Assembly: GCA_023436885.1 (NCBI GenBank)
Contig: JAEZHI010000007.1
Location: forward strand, 178,213 to 242,212
Reading direction: 5' to 3'
DNA length: 64,000 bases
Origin: Pseudomonadota bacterium
GTDB taxonomy: Bacteria; Pseudomonadota; Alphaproteobacteria; Rhizobiales; Pleomorphomonadaceae
The notes beneath the pieces are model-generated. The model saw only the letters and a list, made by a program, of their open reading frames with translations, was not told the DNA's origin and ran no database searches. This document shows, piece by piece, positions 61,319-64,000 of this stretch. The position numbers and the translations under genes were made by a program. Each line of letters begins with the position of its first letter. Within the stretch, counting starts at the first letter, position 1.

Positions 61319-62074
61319 TCATTCTTCGTTCACGCGTGCGACGGCGTCGAGAAGCAGCGCGATATCCGAAGGACGCGATAGCCTATGATCGCCATCTTTG
61401 ACGAGTGTCAGCACCACGTCGTCATCAACCAGACGATCGACGATGCGCTGGGCATGCGAATAAGGCACGGAGGTATCGGCCATGCCCTGAATGATGATTA
61501 CCGGCACGCCGAGGCGGATCGGGGCGTCGAGGAGATTGTGTTTCGCGCCGTCGATGAAGAAATCCGCCTTGAGCCGATAGGCCGGGGTTCCGTATTCACC
61601 GGGTATTTCGACGGTCTCGCCTGCATCGATCCGCTCGCGCATTTCGAGCGGCAATGCCGGGTAAAACAGCTTTTCGGTAAAGTCCGGAGCGGGCGCAACC
61701 AGAACCACGCCCTTGAGCCCTGCGGGCTGCTCCCGAGCCAGCAGCAATGCCATCCAGCCGCCCATCGACGAGCCGACGACAATGAACTCCGGCCCAGCCT
61801 CGGCGGCGATCACCGCCTTCGCCTCGGCAAACCACCTGCCGATCCGGCCATCTTCAAAGGCACCGTCGGACGTGCCATGCCCCGAATAGTCGAACCGTAC
61901 AACCTTGCGGCCGTGATCGCGCCCCCAGGCAGCGATCGCCTCGGCCTTCGAACCGGTCATATCCGACCGGAAACCACCCAGCCAGACGATGGTCGGGCCG
62001 GCTCCGTCCTGAACGAGGCCACGGATGGTGCGCCCATCTTCCTCAATGTTGATATTGATAGGCCGATCCGCCAT
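61319..62074 (-). CDS. Alpha/beta hydrolase, ABHD10-like
   Basis: The 251-residue product is an alpha/beta hydrolase. The nucleophile elbow GSSMGG (101-106) holds Ser 103, with likely Asp in QGMADTSVP and His in GDHRLS. The strand FDYSGHGTSDG is typical of a family that includes mitochondrial ABHD10, a thioesterase. The natural substrate is not known. ATG 62074 has GGCGGAG upstream; the ATG at 62122 would add a charged leader. It is divergent from infC. Confidence 0.85.
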   Translation of the reverse strand: MADRPININIEEDGRTIRGLVQDGAGPTIVWLGGFRSDMTGSKAEAIAAWGRDHGRKVVRFDYSGHGTSDGAFEDGRIGRWFAEAKAVIAAEAGPEFIVVGSSMGGWMALLLAREQPAGLKGVVLVAPAPDFTEKLFYPALPLEMRERIDAGETVEIPGEYGTPAYRLKADFFIDGAKHNLLDAPIRLGVPVIIIQGMADTSVPYSHAQRIVDRLVDDDVVLTLVKDGDHRLSRPSDIALLLDAVARVNEE

Positions 62075-62327
62075 CTTGCTCCGCCTCTGGCGCCCATATG
62101 CGCCGGTCTTGCCAGCGCTCAAGGCAATCTGCCGCTTCTTTAGCCCATTTCCTGGCTAATTGCCGTGTGCGACCTTGACTTTTTCGCACTCTCCAACGAT
62201 TTTCAAGCCGTTGTCCAGCTTGCGAGTCCACGCCTCTCGGAATGAGGCGGTTCGCCGTGAGGACAGCCGGCCACCCGTGGATGGCGCCCCTGTTTCAAAG
62301 GTTCGATCGGTTTGACGATCAAGGTCC

Positions 62328-62355
62328 TTGACATGGTCGGGCGCTGGCATATTCA
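62328..62355 (+). promoter_or_regulatory. Candidate infC promoter
   Basis: TTGACA (62328-62333) and TATTCA (62350-62355) are 16 bases apart. The leader to the likely AUU start would be about 36 bases. The 323-base gap from 62075 otherwise shows no coding sequence. Confidence 0.55.
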
Positions 62356-62397
62356 CACGGCGGTCGTTTTCCAGAAACATCAGAGGAGTTGAAAGCC

Positions 62398-62934
62398 ATT
62401 CGTCGCCCGTTCCGAGCCACCGCCCCCGTCAAGGAAGGTCCGCGCATCAACCGCGAAATCCGCGTTCCTCAGGTCCAGTTGATCGGTGAGGAAGGTGACA
62501 ACCTAGGCGTTGTCGCGATTGCCGATGCCCTGTCCGCCGCCGCCGAGGCCGGTCTCGACCTCGTCGAGATTTCTCCGAATTCGACGCCGCCCGTCTGCAA
62601 GATTCTGGATTTCGGCAAATACAAGTTCGAAGCCCAGAAGAAGGCGTCGGAAGCCCGCAAGAATCAGAAGATCGTCGAAATCAAGGAAATCAAGCTTCGG
62701 CCCAACATCGACACGAACGATTATACCGTGAAGATGAAGAGCATGCTGCGTTTCTTCGAGGAAGGCGACAAGGTCAAGGTGACGCTGCGTTTCCGCGGTC
62801 GCGAGATGGCTCACCAGGATCTCGGCTTCAAACTGCTGCAGCAGGTCAAGGAAGAGACCGTGAGCGTCGCCAAGGTCGAGAGCGAGCCGCGCCTCGAAGG
62901 CCGTCAGATGGTCATGCTGCTCGCCCCGCGCTGA
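62398..62934 (+). CDS. infC: Translation initiation factor IF-3, likely AUU start
   Basis: The 178-residue product has both IF-3 domains: N-terminal INREIRVPQVQLIGEEG and DLVEISPNSTPPVCKILD, linker KKASEARKNQK, and C-terminal TLRFRGREMAHQDLG with LEGRQMVMLLAP. IF-3 checks start codons and keeps ribosomal subunits apart. No ATG or GTG fits the start. AGGAG (62384-62388) directly abuts an in-frame TTG at 62389, but sits nine bases before ATT 62398. ATT therefore is the best start, as in E. coli infC, where AUU allows IF-3 to repress its own translation. A strong terminator separates it from rpmI. Confidence 0.93.
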   Translation: MRRPFRATAPVKEGPRINREIRVPQVQLIGEEGDNLGVVAIADALSAAAEAGLDLVEISPNSTPPVCKILDFGKYKFEAQKKASEARKNQKIVEIKEIKLRPNIDTNDYTVKMKSMLRFFEEGDKVKVTLRFRGREMAHQDLGFKLLQQVKEETVSVAKVESEPRLEGRQMVMLLAPR

Positions 62935-62953
62935 GCGTCACGTCTTCTGCGAA

Positions 62954-62995
62954 AAGGCTCCGGACGGCTCGGCCGTGCCGGAGCCTTCGTTTTTT
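62954..62995 (+). terminator. Rho-independent terminator after infC
   Basis: AAGGCTCCGG (62954-62963) and CCGGAGCCTT (62978-62987) form a perfect 10-bp stem, followed by CG and six T (62990-62995). Confidence 0.88.
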
Positions 62996-63084
62996 GGGGA
63001 TCGGAGCGCAAACTTCCACTGCAATGGCACTTTGGCCAAGGCCTGAGAATTTCGGCGGCTTCCCGTCAATAGGGCAAATCCGCC

Positions 63085-63112
63085 TTGCGTCCAGCGCCCT
63101 TTTCAGCTAGAA
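63085..63112 (+). promoter_or_regulatory. Candidate promoter of rpmI-rplT
   Basis: TTGCGT (63085-63090) and CTAGAA (63107-63112) are 16 bases apart, in a form common in alphaproteobacterial ribosomal promoters. The leader to rpmI would be about 190 bases and includes a short hairpin, CGTGG and CCACG around four bases (63216-63229). No coding sequence is seen in the 312-base gap. Confidence 0.4.
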
Positions 63113-63307
63113 GCCCAGCCACTTCAGGTCGCCCGGCGTGGAAACGGCTTGCCGTGTCCATGGGCATGCCGTGGCGACCGTGGAAGCTCAGCCCCGGACA
63201 GATCGTCTAGGCCTCCGTGGATTTCCACGATGGCCGCCGATCTTTTCGGAAAGAACAAAGTCAGCGAGAGCCCGTGAGGGATCTCCAAACACTCGGAAAC
63301 GAGCAAA

Positions 63308-63508
63308 ATGCCCAAGATGAAGACGAAGTCGGGCGCCAAGAAGCGCTTCAAGGTGACGGCCAGTGGCCACATCAAGTCCGCTCAGGCCGGCAAGCGCCAT
63401 GGCATGATCAAGCGGACCACCAAGTTCATCCGTAAGGCTCGCGGCACCACCGTGCTGTCCAAGCCGGACGAGATCATCATCAAGAAGAACTTCCTGCCCT
63501 ACGCCTGA
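63308..63508 (+). CDS. rpmI: Ribosomal protein bL35
   Basis: The 66-residue basic protein reads as bL35, with MPKMKTKSGAKKRFK and a KRHGMIKRTTKFIRKARG segment. It is part of the large ribosomal subunit. The usual order infC-rpmI-rplT is kept, but the infC terminator and a 312-base gap suggest that rpmI-rplT has its own promoter here. Confidence 0.97.
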   Translation: MPKMKTKSGAKKRFKVTASGHIKSAQAGKRHGMIKRTTKFIRKARGTTVLSKPDEIIIKKNFLPYA

Positions 63509-63551
63509 TCCCGCGCGATCATACGGCACTCACTGTCGAGGAGACTGAATT

Positions 63552-63953
63552 ATGGCGCGCGTTAAGCGGGGCGTTACGTCCCATGCCAAGCACAAGAAGG
63601 TTCTAGAGGCCGCTAAGGGCTATCGGGGCCGTCGCAAGAATACCATCAAGACCGCCAAGGCGGCGGTCGATCGCGCGATGCAGTATGCGACGCGTGATCG
63701 CCGGGCCAAGAAGCGCAACTTCCGCGCTCTCTGGATCCAGCGCATCAATGCTGCTGTGCGCGATCATGGATTGACCTATGGTCGATTTATCGACGGCCTC
63801 AGCAAGGCTGAGATTGCCGTTGACCGCAAGGTGCTCTCCGATCTCGCGATCTCCGAGCCTGCAGCGTTCGGCGCACTGGTCGAAAAGGCCAAGGCAGCCC
63901 TGGCGTATCTGGAAGGCGTCGAAGCCACCACCCACGCCCGCGTTTCTGCCTAA
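63552..63953 (+). CDS. rplT: Ribosomal protein bL20
   Basis: The 133-residue basic protein matches bL20: ARVKRGVTSHAKHKK, GYRGRRKNTIKTAK, QYATRDRRAKKRNFR and LWIQRINAAVRDHGL. It is an early assembly protein of the large subunit and, in other bacteria, represses its own operon. It starts 43 bases after rpmI with GAGGAGA upstream. The complete reading frame ends 47 bases before the window edge; pheS is the usual next gene. Confidence 0.97.
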   Translation: MARVKRGVTSHAKHKKVLEAAKGYRGRRKNTIKTAKAAVDRAMQYATRDRRAKKRNFRALWIQRINAAVRDHGLTYGRFIDGLSKAEIAVDRKVLSDLAISEPAAFGALVEKAKAALAYLEGVEATTHARVSA

Positions 63954-64000
63954 GACTCTCCTTCGCTGAGGTCAGCTTTGCGCCTTGTGCCACCCGGAAG

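Noticed and set aside
62389..62391. TTG as the start of infC
   Set aside because: It directly abuts AGGAG with no spacing, while ATT 62398 has ideal spacing and gives the family N-terminus.
1..64000. tRNA, rRNA, CRISPR array, insertion sequence or prophage
   Set aside because: Intergenic gaps were read for cloverleaf ends, repeats with spacers, transposase motifs and attachment repeats; none was convincing.

Overview
The window is a contiguous piece of a GC-rich alphaproteobacterial chromosome, most likely Hyphomicrobiales (Rhizobiales). The grounds are a ThuA/ThuB-type pair, a sbp-cysT-cysW-cysA sulfate transporter, GlnD, a 206-residue GpmA, a DUF2934 protein, an alphaproteobacterial TadD-like lipoprotein and IF-3 beginning 'IRRPFRATAPVK'. 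The genus cannot be fixed from sequence alone. I saw no rRNA, tRNA, insertion sequence, prophage, CRISPR array or origin. Most of the window is housekeeping DNA with short intergenic gaps.

Layout. 1-8.5 kb: a HerA/DUF87 ATPase cut by the left edge, mog, a cold-shock gene with a long leader, a cytochrome b561, tex, a DUF2934 protein, a cupin and a soluble globin-coupled chemotaxis transducer. 8.5-19.5 kb: ilvD, the thuA-thuB pair behind two LacI-type palindromes, ackA-pta, an M17 aminopeptidase, a TadD-like lipoprotein and a second cupin. 19.5-22 kb: cytosine deaminase with a LysR regulator upstream. 22-31 kb: an exopolysaccharide locus. One arm encodes a VpsF-like polymerase/ligase, a flippase and, oddly, a UPF0303 heme-binding-type protein. 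The opposite arm encodes a GumC/ExoP-like chain-length protein with a broken kinase-like tail, a WecG/TagA/CpsF glycosyltransferase and a GT4. A convergent second GT4 ends the locus.

31-40.6 kb: a DMT exporter, a lytic transglycosylase coupled to hrpB, a small secreted protein in AT-richer DNA, and the sulfate ABC operon. 40.8-46.1 kb: two overlapping genes made of four copies of a TPR plus GT9-like module, three in one 1287-residue protein and the fourth in its neighbour. 46.3-57.6 kb: a LOG-family gene, mutS, glnD, murJ, trpS, a universal stress protein, an Nfu-type Fe-S protein and a RutE-like nitroreductase. 57.7-64 kb: nth, an Ada-like methyltransferase without its sensor domain, gpmA, dapB, an ABHD10-like hydrolase, and infC, rpmI and rplT. 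infC appears to start at AUU.

The points most worth following are the four-module TPR/GT9 pair, the AUU start of infC, the paired operators flanking the thuAB promoter with no LacI gene nearby, the kinase-dead tail of the EPS co-polymerase, and the heme-type protein translationally coupled to the EPS flippase. I did not find a clearly new defence or mobile system. Start codons were chosen by ribosome binding site and family N-terminus. Several genes seem to use TTG or GTG, and one uses ATT.
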